Below, piece after piece: positions 1 to 12,549 of a stretch of 64,000 nt of DNA. The stretch spans positions 992,001 to 1,056,000 of the forward strand of contig JALQBC010000002.1 of NCBI GenBank assembly GCA_023375675.1. The letters run 5' to 3'. A program made the translations under genes and the position numbers. Position 1 is the first letter of the stretch. Each line of letters begins with the position of its first letter. The notes beneath the pieces were generated by a model. The model was not told the DNA's origin. It worked only from the letters and a program-made list of their open reading frames with translations, and did not search any database. The DNA comes from Cytospora piceicola. Lineage: Eukaryota > Ascomycota > Sordariomycetes > Diaporthales > Cytosporaceae.

Positions 1-2645
1 ACTCACGAGCACAAGCACAAACTGCTGCATGGACGAATGCGGTCACTTGAGATGCGAGCATTGCAATGTCGAAAGGGTCCCCCGAGAACGAATTGGTCTA
101 GGACAGGAGTAATGGTGCATTTCTTGTGGGCATGTTCAGCCACTCAGCCCAGAAAGAGATATACAATCTCTTTCACGGACCATTTCGTGTATTCGACGAT
201 TTCTTCTGTCTGAATTCCTGGCTTTATGTGCGGGAAGTATTGACGGAGACCGTGGGTTCAATACGACCACAATGTCCACAAGCACCATATTACGAAGCAG
301 ACGCCGCTTTTGTTTAACAATGTGTTTGACTACTTCATTTCCCGAAGCTGTATGAATGGCCTGCACCGAGAAGAGAATTTCTACCAACTGATTAGAAGCT
401 GGCAGACATGAAGGGGGCGCATGGTAACTGCGTGGTTTGAGCGCTGCAGTCTAACCCATAAGGGCTGACCAGAATGACATTGTCTTACGAACAAGGCGAA
501 TGGTTGCCTTATAAGGCAATCACAGAAACGCTGCGAACCGCCGCCAGTGCGACCGAGGCTTGCCTGGTAGTGACTGCCTCAATGCGGTTAGTCGGTTGCC
601 TTCTTTTGCAACATGTTGCAGGTTTGGTGAAGGCTGACAGGCGATCTCTACCAGAACTCTGTAGCGCAATGTTTTGCGCTTCAACGGGTTTATTGGACCA
701 TCGTGTCGTCTTAGTATGCCTTGCCGTCACCGAGCTCAACCCACATAGGCTGAAAGCGCTTGCGGTTGTCTGCCCACGACCATGCCCTCCTCAGGCGCCC
801 TCCATCCATCTGTTGATTGGAAGTTCTACAATCTCTGGAACTGAGGACAACAGCCACCGTCTGATTCGACTCTTCAGCTAACGTTACATCGGCCTAACGG
901 AGAGTGATTGCCGGCAGCCACTTCGTACTTGGCCTTCAGCTCTTGCCACGAAGGATCTCGGGGGCCAAAAACATAGAAAAGCAACATCTGAACCCGTGGA
1001 AGGGGCCATCGCCGATGTTACTATGCGGCTCAAAAGTCAAGACATAATTGCTGGGTTGGCAGGGTTGGAGTCGCGCGTAATCTCTCAGCGGTCAGTTGGC
1101 ATGTGCTGTGCCACTTATTACAACGCTCCCAGAGACGATCCCACTTCGCCAGCTGCGAGCGCCTCTAATCTCTTTTCTGAGTGGCCTGACCCCCTCACTG
1201 AGGGGGGAACTCCCATTCTGGTCGGGCGTAGACCCCCCTGTCGCTCCTGTTTCCAGCTTAGACTCGTGGCCCATTCGGGTGGCCTCACCGTGCCACCACA
1301 CCTGCAAAGGAAAAAAATAAATCTGACGGCGGTAAATAAGCTACAAGATACCGTTCCAGAGATTCAAGACATATGTCAGGATCATCGCTGCCAACGGCTC
1401 GATATGTCTTGGCATTCTCTCGGGCACTAAGGCGCACGAGGCGCGCGAGCAAATGGGGAGTCTTCCAGCCTGCCAGTCTGCCCACGTCGTGGAGGTTGCC
1501 TTTGGTTGCCTTGTTTCAGTGCCCGGACTGGAGTTCCTGATCCCTCGTTTTCATCAAGTCATGAAGAGGCTATATGTCATGTTGGGACGATGCCGCTCTG
1601 TGGAATTGGCCTGACCTTGCCCTGATCCCGGAAACTCGAATAACAAAAACCCTTCTATCTATCTCGCTGGCTGCGTAATTTCAAATTTCAATGACACTTT
1701 CGCTCTTCTTCGAAGATAGCAGGAACAGGAGCTCCACAGAAGAGCCGCAAGCTGAAGCCTGGGGTGGCATCATGTCATTTATTTTCCGCCAGTCTATTGC
1801 TTTTGGGGGTGGGGTCACCGCGGCTGACGGTTCGCGGACTGCAACAGGAGAGGGGGAGGATCTGACATGTCAGCTTGTGGCTCTTTGGGTGTAGTCGGGT
1901 AGAGGAGACGATGATGCCCTGGAAAGAGGCGCAGGACCTTTGTTTGTCCACTTTCCCAAGGTGCTTACCACATTAGTGCCGTCAGTCGGCCATGACACCA
2001 GGGGCGTGCATATGCAGGAAAAAACAGGCGAAGCATGCCATCCGCACTGGGAGAATTGGCCATTGAGATCGACTAGGCCGGCTGAACCAGCTGGGTTGTC
2101 CACCATAACACCCCATTGGCCAACCGCTCTGGACTGCCCACAAAATGCGGCTCTGCGAGAAGTCACTCTCGGAGAAGGAACCCAGGGCACGAGCGCCCGT
2201 GTCAATCAGTGGTTCCTCTCTCATTGTTTTTTTCTTGAGTCCAGTTTGGCGAGCTCTTATACATACCCTCAAGGCATCTTGCTCCGCCGCCACAGCGCCA
2301 TGGCTTCCCATATCTCCAACCACTTCAGTGAAGTGTATCTCAAGTCCACACGACCTTCACCCTTTGCTCTTTATATAATATTTGAACACTTTCTGCCTAG
2401 TCGTTCACTTTTCAGCTCCCGAGTAATCCCTGACAGTGTACCTCGTCGTTGTCGGTTCGCAAAATATCGTCTTCGGCCGACTGATCTAAAGCCTTGAGGC
2501 TGACACTTCTTCAGAGCCTTGCTACTTTTCGTCGACCTGCGTCGTCCGGAGACCTGTGGTGCAGGGCACTGAGGTTCAAGATTACTCACATAACACAGGC
2601 TGTACCTCAGCCTTTCCCCTGGCCGACCCCCATATTCCGAGCAAG
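1..2645. other. Intergenic region, no supportable gene
   Basis: Only short, unrelated open frames occur here and none shows a recognisable domain. On the minus strand the first six bases read GTGAGT. A short open stretch precedes them, so the tail of an exon of a minus-strand gene lying to the left is conceivable but unproven. A minus-strand frame at 136-387 (83 residues) is rich in basic residues and could be a decayed exon. The last few hundred bases, with an AT-rich TATA-like stretch near 2370-2382, probably contain the promoter and 5' leader of the zinc-finger gene that starts at 2646. Confidence 0.5.
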
Positions 2646-4643
2646 ATGGAATACAATCCCTTCGACTACGACCCTTTGTATCAGGTATTCCCTCATGATG
2701 TCCCATTCTACCAGGGACAGTCGATGTCCAGCGACTTCGAGACGACATGCACCAATGTCGACATCCATTTCGGTGTTGACTCGGGCTCCCAGGATGTCGC
2801 CACTTTGGGCCACTCCTCGATGCAGAGGTTTCTGAAAGATACACAGCGTGCCTCGTTCTTCAATCCGCTGCCTCAATCAAACCTCCCAGGACTGACACAG
2901 CCGGTGACACCCATCCCGCCGACAGGTTCTCATGGTCGCCAAGGGTCACCCTTTTCTTCAAATGAGCCATCAAGTTGCAGCGGCGCTCAAAGTCCCCCAG
3001 CAGAGACTGAGCTGTACACGGAGAGCATGCCCTCGCCCCCTGACATGGCCCTGTTTGCCCCTTACCCGTCTACACTTTATGAGACGTTCGAGCCTCAGCA
3101 TCAGCTTTTCCTTAATGGCACTGGAGACTTCTCTACCGACAGCCATCCCTGTGTATCCATGGTGGAAGTCAACACAACTGAGGAGGCCCAGCCTGAGTGG
3201 GACGACTCCTCCAATGCGGTGGACTTCAACTCGCCTCAGCGAAGCTTCACCTACACAAGTCAGGCTTCATCAAGCCCCACGGACATGGATGCTATGGCTC
3301 CTCAGGAAGATGTCGACCAAGGCTATAATTACATGGCCAGCCCAGAAGAAACGCCTGCAACGATCAAAGACGAGATCCAGATTCCCGACCATGCTTCAGT
3401 TGCCGGGTATGCCGAAAATGTTTACCCAACACCCAGCGTTGGAGAAAGCGAAGACGACTCGGAAGGAGAGATCAACGTTGTGACTCCACAACTTGATGAC
3501 GAAGACGGCGACTACCACCCTGGAAAGAAGCGGATACCGCCCCTTTCTGCTCGTCGGACAACCAGACCCAAGAGAGATGCACCAAGGAAGCCCCTAGAAG
3601 GAAGCATTCCCAAGAGAGCACGGACAACAACAGCGGCGCCCCAACCCGCTAAGATCTTGCCTCCTCATACCAGCGGGGGCAAAGGACCCCTCGCCTGCCC
3701 AGACTGCAGGCTCCCCTTCAAAGACGAGAGCACTCTCCAGACTCACATCAAGAAGCAACACACACGGCCTTTCATCTGCGTCTTCAGATTTGCTGGCTGC
3801 AGCTCGACCTTTGCCAGTAAGAACGAGTGGAAGCGCCATGTCATGTCTCAGCACCTTCTCCTACACTACTGGCTTTGCGACATCGACGTCTGCGCCGATA
3901 ACAAAAACGACCATGTCGCTGCCGCCCCGGCCAGTAACAAGCGGAATCGAGGCACAGCCTCCCGTCGTGTCAAGAATGATATAGCCGGTGTTGAACCCAT
4001 CGGGTTACCACTACCTGACGGTGCGATCTTCAACCGAAAGGACCTATACACCCAACACCTAAGGCGAATGCACACGCCGTCGAACATCAAGAATGGCAAC
4101 TCCGCCAAGACCAACAAGAAGACCCACACGTCGTCACCAGACGCAACATATCCCGGGCCGCCGCCCTCCAAATGGGACGATCACATCAAGATCCTCCAGT
4201 CCCATGCTCTCCGCGAGCGGTGCCAGCTGCCGGCACACATGAATTGCCCCGCCCCACACTGCACATCAACGTTCTCGGGCGCCGACGCCTGGGACCAGCG
4301 CATGGAGCACGTGGCCAAGCACCTGGAGAAGGCGGCCACCGGCGAGGAGGAGCCCGTGGTGTTTGGCGGCCCGTCGGACCCGTCGCTGATGAACTGGGCC
4401 ACTGGGCCCGAGGTGGCCGTCGTGAGGCCCGCCGGGGCCGGGAGGTGGGTGCTGAACAACCCGCTGCGGGCGGCGGGCGAGAGCCGCGGGGCCGGCAGGA
4501 AGAGGGCGGCCTCGTCTGCCTCGGCGTCGCCGGTGGTGGGTGCTGCTGCCCGCGGGGCGGCGCCGTCGCCTGCTTTGGTGTCGGTGAAGAGTGAGATTGT
4601 TGTCGAGAGCGGTGATGAGGATGCTGAGGGCGAGGAGGAGTGA
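2646..4643 (+). CDS. C2H2 zinc-finger protein, probable transcription factor
   Basis: A single-exon frame of 665 residues. I start it at the ATG at 2646 (context gcaagATGG, protein begins MEYNPFDYD) rather than at an upstream in-frame ATG at 2556, because the extra 30 residues look like leader. Residues 1-345 are low-complexity, rich in Ser, Pro, Asp and Glu, as in activation regions. Four C2H2-like units follow: about 350-371 (CPDC...H-x4-H), 378-403 (C-x5-C), a split finger at about 413-475 ending HLRRMH, and about 534-559 (CPAPHC...H-x3-H). A basic patch KKRIPPLSARRTTRPKR lies just before the first finger and could act as a nuclear signal. The C-terminus is acidic. Nuclear DNA binding is inferred from the fingers; target genes are unknown. 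Confidence 0.88.
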   Translation: MEYNPFDYDPLYQVFPHDVPFYQGQSMSSDFETTCTNVDIHFGVDSGSQDVATLGHSSMQRFLKDTQRASFFNPLPQSNLPGLTQPVTPIPPTGSHGRQGSPFSSNEPSSCSGAQSPPAETELYTESMPSPPDMALFAPYPSTLYETFEPQHQLFLNGTGDFSTDSHPCVSMVEVNTTEEAQPEWDDSSNAVDFNSPQRSFTYTSQASSSPTDMDAMAPQEDVDQGYNYMASPEETPATIKDEIQIPDHASVAGYAENVYPTPSVGESEDDSEGEINVVTPQLDDEDGDYHPGKKRIPPLSARRTTRPKRDAPRKPLEGSIPKRARTTTAAPQPAKILPPHTSGGKGPLACPDCRLPFKDESTLQTHIKKQHTRPFICVFRFAGCSSTFASKNEWKRHVMSQHLLLHYWLCDIDVCADNKNDHVAAAPASNKRNRGTASRRVKNDIAGVEPIGLPLPDGAIFNRKDLYTQHLRRMHTPSNIKNGNSAKTNKKTHTSSPDATYPGPPPSKWDDHIKILQSHALRERCQLPAHMNCPAPHCTSTFSGADAWDQRMEHVAKHLEKAATGEEEPVVFGGPSDPSLMNWATGPEVAVVRPAGAGRWVLNNPLRAAGESRGAGRKRAASSASASPVVGAAARGAAPSPALVSVKSEIVVESGDEDAEGEEE

Positions 4644-5611
4644 GATAATTTTCTCCTGGGCAGCTATTATCCTGTTAATGTTCGGTTTGGTCTTGTTGGT
4701 TGGAAATCTTGGATACCCCCTTTTTCTTTTCTCTTGCGGCACGTGTTGTTTCTTCTCACGACCGCAGTTTTTTCTCTACTTTGGTTGGTTGTCTGTCTCG
4801 GGAAGGGTAGGCTTGTCACTGGGAATGGAAATGAAAATGTGTGGGTGTCTTCAATGTTTCTGTTCCTACTTGCATGGGCATCTTTTTCTCATCTCATTAT
4901 CTATAGAGAGCCCAAGGCACGAATTATGACGGCGCATGAATGTTACGATCTGAAATATTACACCAGTTGACGAACAAAAGGCATGCGCACTTCTTCATCC
5001 CGGGACCAGCCTGTCTGACTGCCACTTCCTGGGGCGACAAACGTCGGACATGTGAACATTTTGCCGTCTAGGGTTAGGGCTAATACAATACAGTGAGGCC
5101 CTCACCCCAAACGCAAGGACCCGGCTCCGATGTCGAACATCGTGCATACTTCATCCCCTCAACTACTGACCTGTACACAGCATCGAGACTGGCGGGCCGA
5201 TGCACAAGTGCATGTGCCCCCTTGCCCCCAATCGCATCACATTACTGTTCCCATCCGCTGTGTACTATGTTGGTGAATCAGAACTGCTGCGGCGAATTCA
5301 CCTGCGGCACCCAATCATGACCACCATGGCTTACTACGCGTCACCAATCACGGATACACCGAGTGTTGGCCGACTTCCCCTCTCAACTGGCCATCTTCTG
5401 TCCGTTGGCGCTGTCCTCTGTCTTTGATTTTTCAGCAAAATTTCCCTGACGGTCTACTCTGAACCGACTCGTTGAATCGAGGCTGCTCAGGCTCTCGAAC
5501 AAAGTGCACATCTGTATCGACATGGGGCAGTGATCGCTATTCTACATCGGCTCTCGTCCCTGCATCTGTGCCGAATCGGAATTGCGCGGTCACGAATCCG
5601 CTCACATAAGA
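4644..5611. other. Intergenic region between zinc-finger and ubiquitin-like genes
   Basis: It holds the 3' end of the zinc-finger gene, with T-rich sequence at 4,700-4,800, and the promoter and leader of the next gene. I see no convincing frame. At 5069-5082 there is CTAGGGTTAGGGCT, two tandem telomere-like TTAGGG units. Confidence 0.5.
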
Positions 5612-7047
5612 ATGGACGAACCCAAGGATTCGGGTAGCACAGTCACCGCCAATGAGACTGCAACGCGAACAGCCGATGAGGATGCCGCGGTCAACGCCTC
5701 AACGGACAAGGCGTCTCCTCTCGTCTCTCCAGTCTCTCCTTCCAGCCATGAAACTTCACTCGATCTGTGCAGGAGCAAATCACCATCGAATTCGATTAAT
5801 GGCCATGATGGCGGAACCTCGGAAGTCGAAGGTATTTGCCAATCCAAAGAAGGGCTATCCGCCCATGTTGCCAGCCCTGGACTCTATGAATCGTCCCTGG
5901 ATGCCCATATCGCGCCAGCCACTGAAACAGACGCACAAGGCATACTCGGAAATTCAATCATATATTCTGATGTGGCCGACAGCGAGAATGGTATTGACTC
6001 GTCGATTTCAAGCTCACCGAGCATAGAGTCTAGCGAGAACTCGTATACATCTCTCGAGCCTTTGGTCGATGAACCCAGGGGAAGGAACAATTCCCGCAGC
6101 TCTGGTTCCGATTGTGAGGGGTCCGACGATGCAAAATATCCAAAGAATATTGACAAGGGAAAAGGCAAGGAGGTTGCTCCACGGTCGTCTGAGCAGGGGC
6201 CTGATCCGCCTGCTGAGAGACAGCAAAGCCTACCCCAGAACAATGTCCCTTGGGTGCAGGATCCTGAGAGACCTCCGCAGAAGCTCCCTATCCGGTTCAC
6301 TGACTGCGGTGGTCGGAACTTCGTCTGGCCTTGGAAGAAAGCCCAGACTTGGAAAGTGAGTTGACACGCTCCATGAACGGTCACCTCTGTTTTACGGGCG
6401 AATCCAGCATGAAGTACTGACAGGGCGCACAGGGGGCGAAGGGATTGATCGAATCGGCCTTCCTGTACGTCGATGTCTTGGGACCTCACGTCTTCGCCGG
6501 TCACTACGATCTCACTATCCAAGGGATGTGGTCGGATGCCAAGACGGCGGCTATCAACCCGACACTCGCCAGTTATCCTGTAGCAACCGCACAGTCCTCA
6601 AACTCTGACAATTATATCGCTGGCTTTGGAGCCTCAAGTTCAGCCGCCTCATCTTCTTTTCAACATGGCCCCCCACCGCCATCCACCAAGTTCTCTTCAC
6701 ACCTTTTACCAAAAATGCCCGGCTACGGAGCCATCATCCTACCCGAGCTATGGGAGGACGTCGTTGAGCCGGGGATGCTCATCCTGATGCGCATGTGGCC
6801 TATCGCGCCCAGTTCATCGGCACACTCGCACCCACCTCACATGCCTGTCATGCCGATACCTCCTCCTCCCCCTTTCCACGGCGTCGGTGTCGGCCGAGGT
6901 CGGGGCAGGGGTGCGGTCTCAGCGCAACCACTGCCGCCGCCGCCGCCTGGATGGCAGCAACCACCCGGGAGGCGGGGCCAACCACTTGTCACTGTGCCGT
7001 ATCGACCACCGAAGGGCAAAACGAGGAAAAGACAGGATGGGTTGTGA
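5612..7047 (+). CDS. Protein with an internal ubiquitin-like domain and proline-rich tail
   Basis: Two exons, 5612-6355 and 6433-7047, joined in phase 0 across a 77-bp intron (GTGAGT...GCACAG, with a CTGAC branch site); 452 residues. The start at 5612 (MDEPKDSG) is the second in-frame ATG. The first, at 5582, would add ten residues. Residues 1-220 are disordered, Ser/Glu/Asp-rich with a KGKGKE basic patch. The conserved part starts at about residue 227 with PIRFTDCGGRNFVWPWKKA, crosses the splice junction into the segment containing AFLYVDVLGPHVFAGHYDL, and ends near GAIILPELWEDVVEPGM. This is the pattern of a ubiquitin-like domain widespread in Pezizomycotina (DUF/ULD type). The tail is PPPPP- and RGRGRG-rich. 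The cellular role is unknown. Confidence 0.85.
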
Positions 7048-7698
7048 GAATGAAGTATACACATGTGGTATTTGCTCTAAAGAGAGAGAGCGCGTGATGT
7101 TAGTTCCGTTTGCGACCTTTTCCCTTCTGCATTGCATGGGCTTGGGCTTCAGCTTGATTGGCTTCTATTTGGTTCATTGGCCTCTTGTGTCTGGTTGGCA
7201 CTTGGTGGACTTTACGCACCAACGGCTCCCAATCGCTTGGTACGAATAATATCTCCTCGCTGTTTCAGAGTATCTCAGATTGTGGGCTATCCGGCGAGAT
7301 TCAGTTCATTGTATGTTTTTTCTTTCCATTGTCATGATGGCAGAACCTGTGACTTACTTCAAGTCTTTCTCAATGTCGACTTTGACTGCATGTCGTTGGG
7401 TCGTGCGCTCTCAAATCTTGGCTCTCAAGCCGAAACTCCACGTCTTGATTATCACTGAACTGCTAGTTATGCCGTTTTTTTCGGTCCCAGAGACCCTGTA
7501 CAGTGTCAATACAGCAGGCAGCGTCTCCAACGACGTTTACCTCTGCTCACGCCCCCCCCCCCGCACCGTGGCCGGTGGCCGTCATCCAACAGGAATGCCA
7601 CACAATGGCCGATACCAGATCCAGTGGTGACGGTCCCACAGGCTCGTTAGTTGATGAAAACTTGGTGGTAAAGTCGAGATCGGCCCACTCGTTGCGAG
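7048..7698. other. Intergenic region
   Basis: The 3' flank of the ubiquitin-like-domain gene followed by unremarkable sequence. A run of 11 C residues sits near 7552-7562. No frame I would support. Confidence 0.45.
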
Positions 7699-8870
7699 TT
7701 CAATATGCAACTCATTGATAAGGGTTTTCACGATGCCGACGAATCCGGTTTCTCATTATTACGAGTTTGTTGTCGATGGGCTACCGGAGTCCTCATTAAG
7801 AGGGCGCCATGATTGGAGTCTCAACGGCCAATGATGACTTCGCAGGAACTTCACCGACGTTTGTAATGGAATCTCGGAGGTGCCTTGGGACTTCTTCCCT
7901 GTGGGGTTACAAAACGTTTCACACGACACTTGCGATCTTTACAAGGCTGAGGGAAGGGGAAGTGGTGCGTCCTTGCAATGGCGAGCAACGTGCCACAATA
8001 CCTCAGGCTTCTGCAAGCGGGCCTCAAAGAGGTCTTGGATGCAGCAAACAGCGAGTGGGAAGATGAGGGCGGATAAGTACCACAGACGAATATGTGGATA
8101 TTCTCCTGGGGGCTATCAGAGGTATCAAGTCTCAAAGCGACAGGGTAAACAGCGGCATGGCCAGTAGAAACGTCCCGAAGGCGTCGCGATCGATGCAATA
8201 GTGCCTCGGGCTGGGATGTCGAAAAACGGAATAAGCAAGATGTGATACTACTGACCTTCGAAATCTTTCTTGCGCCTGTCAGTTGACGCGTACAAGTCCT
8301 AGAAATGCAACCCATCCTGGCGTAAATCTCAGCTGAGTTGGAAAGTGCACCTCAGGGGTCACGGCTAGGCACTGCTCGGCTTGAAAAGGGGAAGACACCC
8401 ACTCAAAAAAAGTGCTCCTGCTCTGCACCATATATGTAGCCTCAGCGGAACTGTCTTCGTGCAAACTCAAAAGAGATCGTCAGGAAAATGATGTTCTTCT
8501 GTCACTTCCTGCGTCCACTTGTGTTGGAACACGACGATGGACATTTCTGCATTTTGTGCTAGTCCTGAACCTATCGCAGACATGCCGTGCATCTGGGCAT
8601 GCAAATGAGTCAATTATGGCCTGCTGGCTGATACTGAGGCTTCCATCGGGCAGGCCTCTTTCAACCTTGGAAGAGGTCTTCGTTTGGGCTACAGAGATGA
8701 TTGAATTTGTGGTCATCGACCAGATCCCTATGGCCAAGGACTGCACCACACGTCACGAAACGGTAGGGCGACAATTTCTGTTGGACAGGACGACGTCTAC
8801 CTCGAGAGTATTAATACCAGGAGCTTCGTCCTCTCAGTCTCCCCAAGCATCTTTCTAGGAATGGCTGGTC
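7699..8870 (+). pseudogene. Probable decayed ankyrin-type gene fragment
   Basis: No intact frame exists, but fragments in all three plus-strand frames recall the large fungal family of ankyrin-containing hypothetical proteins. Near 7705 the stretch LIDKGFHDADESGFSLLRV resembles an ankyrin unit of that family. At about 8410 a Cys-x-Cys cluster (KCSCSAPYM) is followed by a basic stretch and FFCHFLRPL, like the Cys-rich C-terminal part of the same family. The frame shifts at least at about 7820 and 8070 and carries stops. It is not TpA-biased, so decay was by ordinary indels and substitutions, not RIP. The identification rests on remembered family patterns and is tentative. Confidence 0.33.
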
Positions 8871-10829
8871 TGCGTTCATACCCACGGTCTGGTCCCAGAA
8901 TGTCGGGAAAATGGCTTGGAAGGAAGATTTACCTGATAGTCTTCCTATACGGCTTGGAAACCCCAAATATCTTCGCAAAATTCTATAGAATATGTCGCAA
9001 CGTCATCGGTCAGCCACAAAACGTTGTTTACTTCCTCCGGTGGGAAGTCTTGGGGGGAAGACTGGAAACAGGCTCACGGTAAGTGTCTTGTGTTTACCCT
9101 CAGGATATCTACTGACGAGAAGACACAGCATATTTGCTCCTCAGCCATCATACGAGTTCCTGTCACAGCTGGCCTAGTCCGTCTAGACCATCTTCTTCGT
9201 GCAGAATTGCTATGCGGACGATGCTGAAATGCAACCCATTGCCCCCAAAACCAGGCGCAATGTGCATGGGCTTTCAGCCACCGTCTCAAACACCACCAAT
9301 GAAGCAATCGCTTTCCCCTCTTCATGCAGTGGATCTCGGGTCACATCACCATTCACAGAAGCCATCATTCACACTGCTCGGGCAAATCTGGCATCAGGAC
9401 AGAGTCGTTATGCTCGCACAGAAACCTCGGTCTCGCGAACATGTTGTTGACAAATGTGATGACTGGTCACAGTTTGATCCAGGAAGTGAGCCCAGTCGAG
9501 AACTCCTGTCAGCCATGTAGAGACGCTGCTGGTCTCACTCAGGTTCGGTGACTGTGCCGACTATCAACATCACCATGCATGGAAGTGACATCGAGTCTGA
9601 CGAGCAATTGGGGGCTACGGGCGGGTTTTCAGCTTGCCAAAAAAGAACTGGATCACACCAGGAGGTGCCGTTCTTTTTCATACCGGTAGACATTGCTCTT
9701 CAGCTGTGCCCATATGGGGGCTATCCAGATGTCAATTCTGCAAAAAGACAGACTTGCCGTCTGCTGGCGGGTTATAATAACGACGAGGGTCCATCTCCGG
9801 GAGCTTGAAAGCTCCCAGGAGGCTCCTCATATCTCTTCCCAAACCCTTTTCGTTTATCTTATGAACTTCGCAGGCTAGCCTAATTTTTACTCGCTATCTC
9901 CGCAAGACTGGGCTGCCTCAGTCCTGTCCACGCAGCCGTACCCAAACTCCCAGAACCTGCCGACGAGGCTTCGCTCGTGACTACGAACTACACAACTTAT
10001 ACAAGCGATTCTACGAGACAGTACTGCTTCCACTGGTACTTTGAGGTCCTCATCAACAGGGCTTGCGGGGTCATCGCTCTCAACATGGGCTTCCACCTCC
10101 AAGGTCCGCTCTGTGGCCCTTTTCGCTTGATGGCTTCGCAGGTCTCTCGCCGCATCATGTACTTCTGGCATCTACATGTGCTGTTTGCCTGACGTTTTCC
10201 TAGTAGGCTTGATGGTCGACGCCCGAAGGCTATGGCAACTCGCATCCTCGGCCAACCCCGATCCACAGATTGACTGGCTATTCTCTCTACCCAGTGGGAT
10301 CGTCCCTACCGCGGCCTTCGCCCTTTATCCACATCTCGAGACATCGTCCCTGCGTCTCGTATATTCCTGAGAAGAAGAGCATGACACCTCCCCCCCCCCC
10401 TCGGAATAACGTTCCTATCGAATTACGACTAGCCTTGCCTGTCCCTGCCTGCAGGGCCCGGCACTATTGTCAGGCCACAAGGTATCGGCAACGCTTGAAT
10501 TGGATTGCATGTGCAATGAGGCTCAAAATGAATTGATAACCAGGACCAAAATGCAATACAGGGCAAATGATTTTATATTGGCAGGGCATTCGGCTCCCCT
10601 TCAAGGAGGGACGTTAGGGAATGACAGGCCATCTGCGCAATTCAAAGGGTCTCCAGGCTTGGAAAGGACCTCCTGTGATCTGCTGCTTATTTAGCTCAGA
10701 GTTGCTGCTCACAAGAGCCCGGGTCACGATTTACTACCACGGACACAGCCTTTCACACAGCTTCTTGCTGCCTTCTACCTGCCGTTCGTCGATTTTGTTC
10801 AGAAGCATCACTCTACCTGGGTATCGACT
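8871..10829. other. Gene-poor region with short unrelated frames
   Basis: Short open frames up to 128 codons lie on the plus strand (for example 9134-9520 and 9548-9808), but none has a domain, a splice-consistent extension or a signal peptide. A 13-C homopolymer lies at about 10388-10400. The last 100-200 bases are probably the promoter and leader of the gene starting at 10830. Confidence 0.45.
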
Positions 10830-12549
10830 ATGGAAAATCAGTATACAGTATACGAGGCTGGAGTCGACGAGACGAGCTCGGACTGTGTCTTCACATACCC
10901 CCAGGAATCACCAGGGCAGTGCTCTCAAGCATGCGGGTAAGTCCTACGGTTCCTGCGCCACGGCCACCACTTGACGAGTTTACAGTTTCAAACGAGAACG
11001 GCTGGATAACTCTCTGCCGCGGACGAGATTCATACTCATGACATTGCGCCATGCCATCCATCAGGAGCAATACTGGGAAATTCCTCCGCGTTGTCCTCTC
11101 ATTTCGTGCTCAAAGCAATACAACACTCTCCCTGAGATGATCGATCATCTTGAAACTTGTCCGGAACTCACGCCTCACCGTCGTCCAAGATATTTGTGCC
11201 CCAAGTGTCTCAAGGAACGTCATGTACCTGGAATGGGATACCGCCTCGACCTCAAGAACATGGGGAAGTCTATAAAGAAGTGCATAGACGACGCCCTTGA
11301 CTTCTCCAGTCCCGATGGATCGACAACTATGTCAGATCGTTCCTCTATGTTCGGCGGCTCGGACGTTTCCATGTCCGGGAAAACCCGTGAGGAACTAGAA
11401 AAAGCCCCTACCATAGCCACGCACGGAGTTCAAGAACTACAGGCTCAATATCCTTTTGATGTGTCGCCCCAAAATTGCAGTCATCTTGTTGACTTCGATG
11501 GTCAGAATGGCCCTCTGTATGACTACTCAAGCTTCGTCCCTCAAAACCTGTCGCTCTCGATTCCCGGAAAAGATGAGAGCTTTCCTGGTAATTACGTGCA
11601 GACTTCTCCGGACGGACCCTTCGCGACAAGCGCCTCAACTCTGATGTCATCTGTGCAGTCTGCCAACTCCGAGCAGACATCACGGTCAAGCTATGGCGGC
11701 TCAACCCTCGTCGAGGGGACTTCACCTTCGTCGGGTTACTTCTTCGGTCCCGATACTTTCAATAGCCCCCCATATGAGTGTAGCCAAAACACGCCTATGT
11801 CCACGTATCCTCAGATATCAGAAGGATTGCCCTCGAGCTATGTGGGTTTTTCCCAAGGAGAGGGTGCCGCCTACATCATTGGACAGGACAACTGCAACAT
11901 GAGCGGTTATCCCGGAGGCATGGAGATCTACAGCCCTTCTTTCGACGCGCCAAATGACAGCCGCGAACTTTTTCAAGGCCAAGCGCTATCATACTCTGTG
12001 GGCGTGCCTTGCTCTGTCCCCGAAAGTTCTTTGGTGCAGCCTACAGCCAACATGCACGAGAGCAAGTGTCCCGTGACAGTCGTCAGCAGTCAGCCAACGA
12101 ATTGTACATCTACTGTCGGCGACGACTCTGGCCAAAACACACTACCAAACGGTTTGACAAACCTTGTCCGTTGCACTTGCGGAACTGATATACCTGGGGT
12201 TGGTTGTGAGTCTAAGGAGCATCATTGTAACATATGCAAATGGACACCTGATGATAAAACCAAAATCAAGAGGGACCCACAGAAGATGCAACAAGCCGTC
12301 CGGAAGCACATCAAAAGAAACCATCACACCAAAAACTTCATATGCGAGTTCTGTGGAATCACCATCCATAAGCGTTTTGACAATATGAGGGACCACGTTA
12401 GAAGGAAGCACTCCGACCAATCCGCGTACCCTGACTCTAAGACAAAGCGGAGACAAAGCGAGGGGTCATCATATGGGACGACGCAGACGCCACAGCAGAA
12501 GAGGATGAAGAGTAAACAAGGGTATATCACGCCAGAATATTCGCCGTAG
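10830..12549 (+). CDS. C2H2-type zinc-finger protein (second, unrelated)
   Basis: Exon 1 is 10830-10936 and exon 2 is 10986-12549. They join in frame across a 49-bp intron (GTAAGT...TTACAG); 556 residues. Without exon 1 the frame starts at 11038, inside the conserved N-terminal Cys/His region. With it the protein begins MENQYTVYEAGVDE and contains CVFTYPQES...CSQACGFKRERL, so I prefer the two-exon model. A loose finger CPLISC...H-x3-C lies at about residues 68-88. The centre is Ser/Gly/Tyr-rich and disordered. The C-terminus has CTCG...HHCNIC and a good C2H2 finger CEFCGITIHKRFDNMRDHV..KH at about 488-509, followed by a KTKRRQ basic segment. Probable nuclear DNA-binding protein; target unknown. 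Confidence 0.82.

Noticed and set aside
1940..2497. 185-codon plus-strand frame before the first zinc-finger gene
   Set aside because: No domain, no signal peptide and not splice-joinable. More likely promoter or leader sequence.
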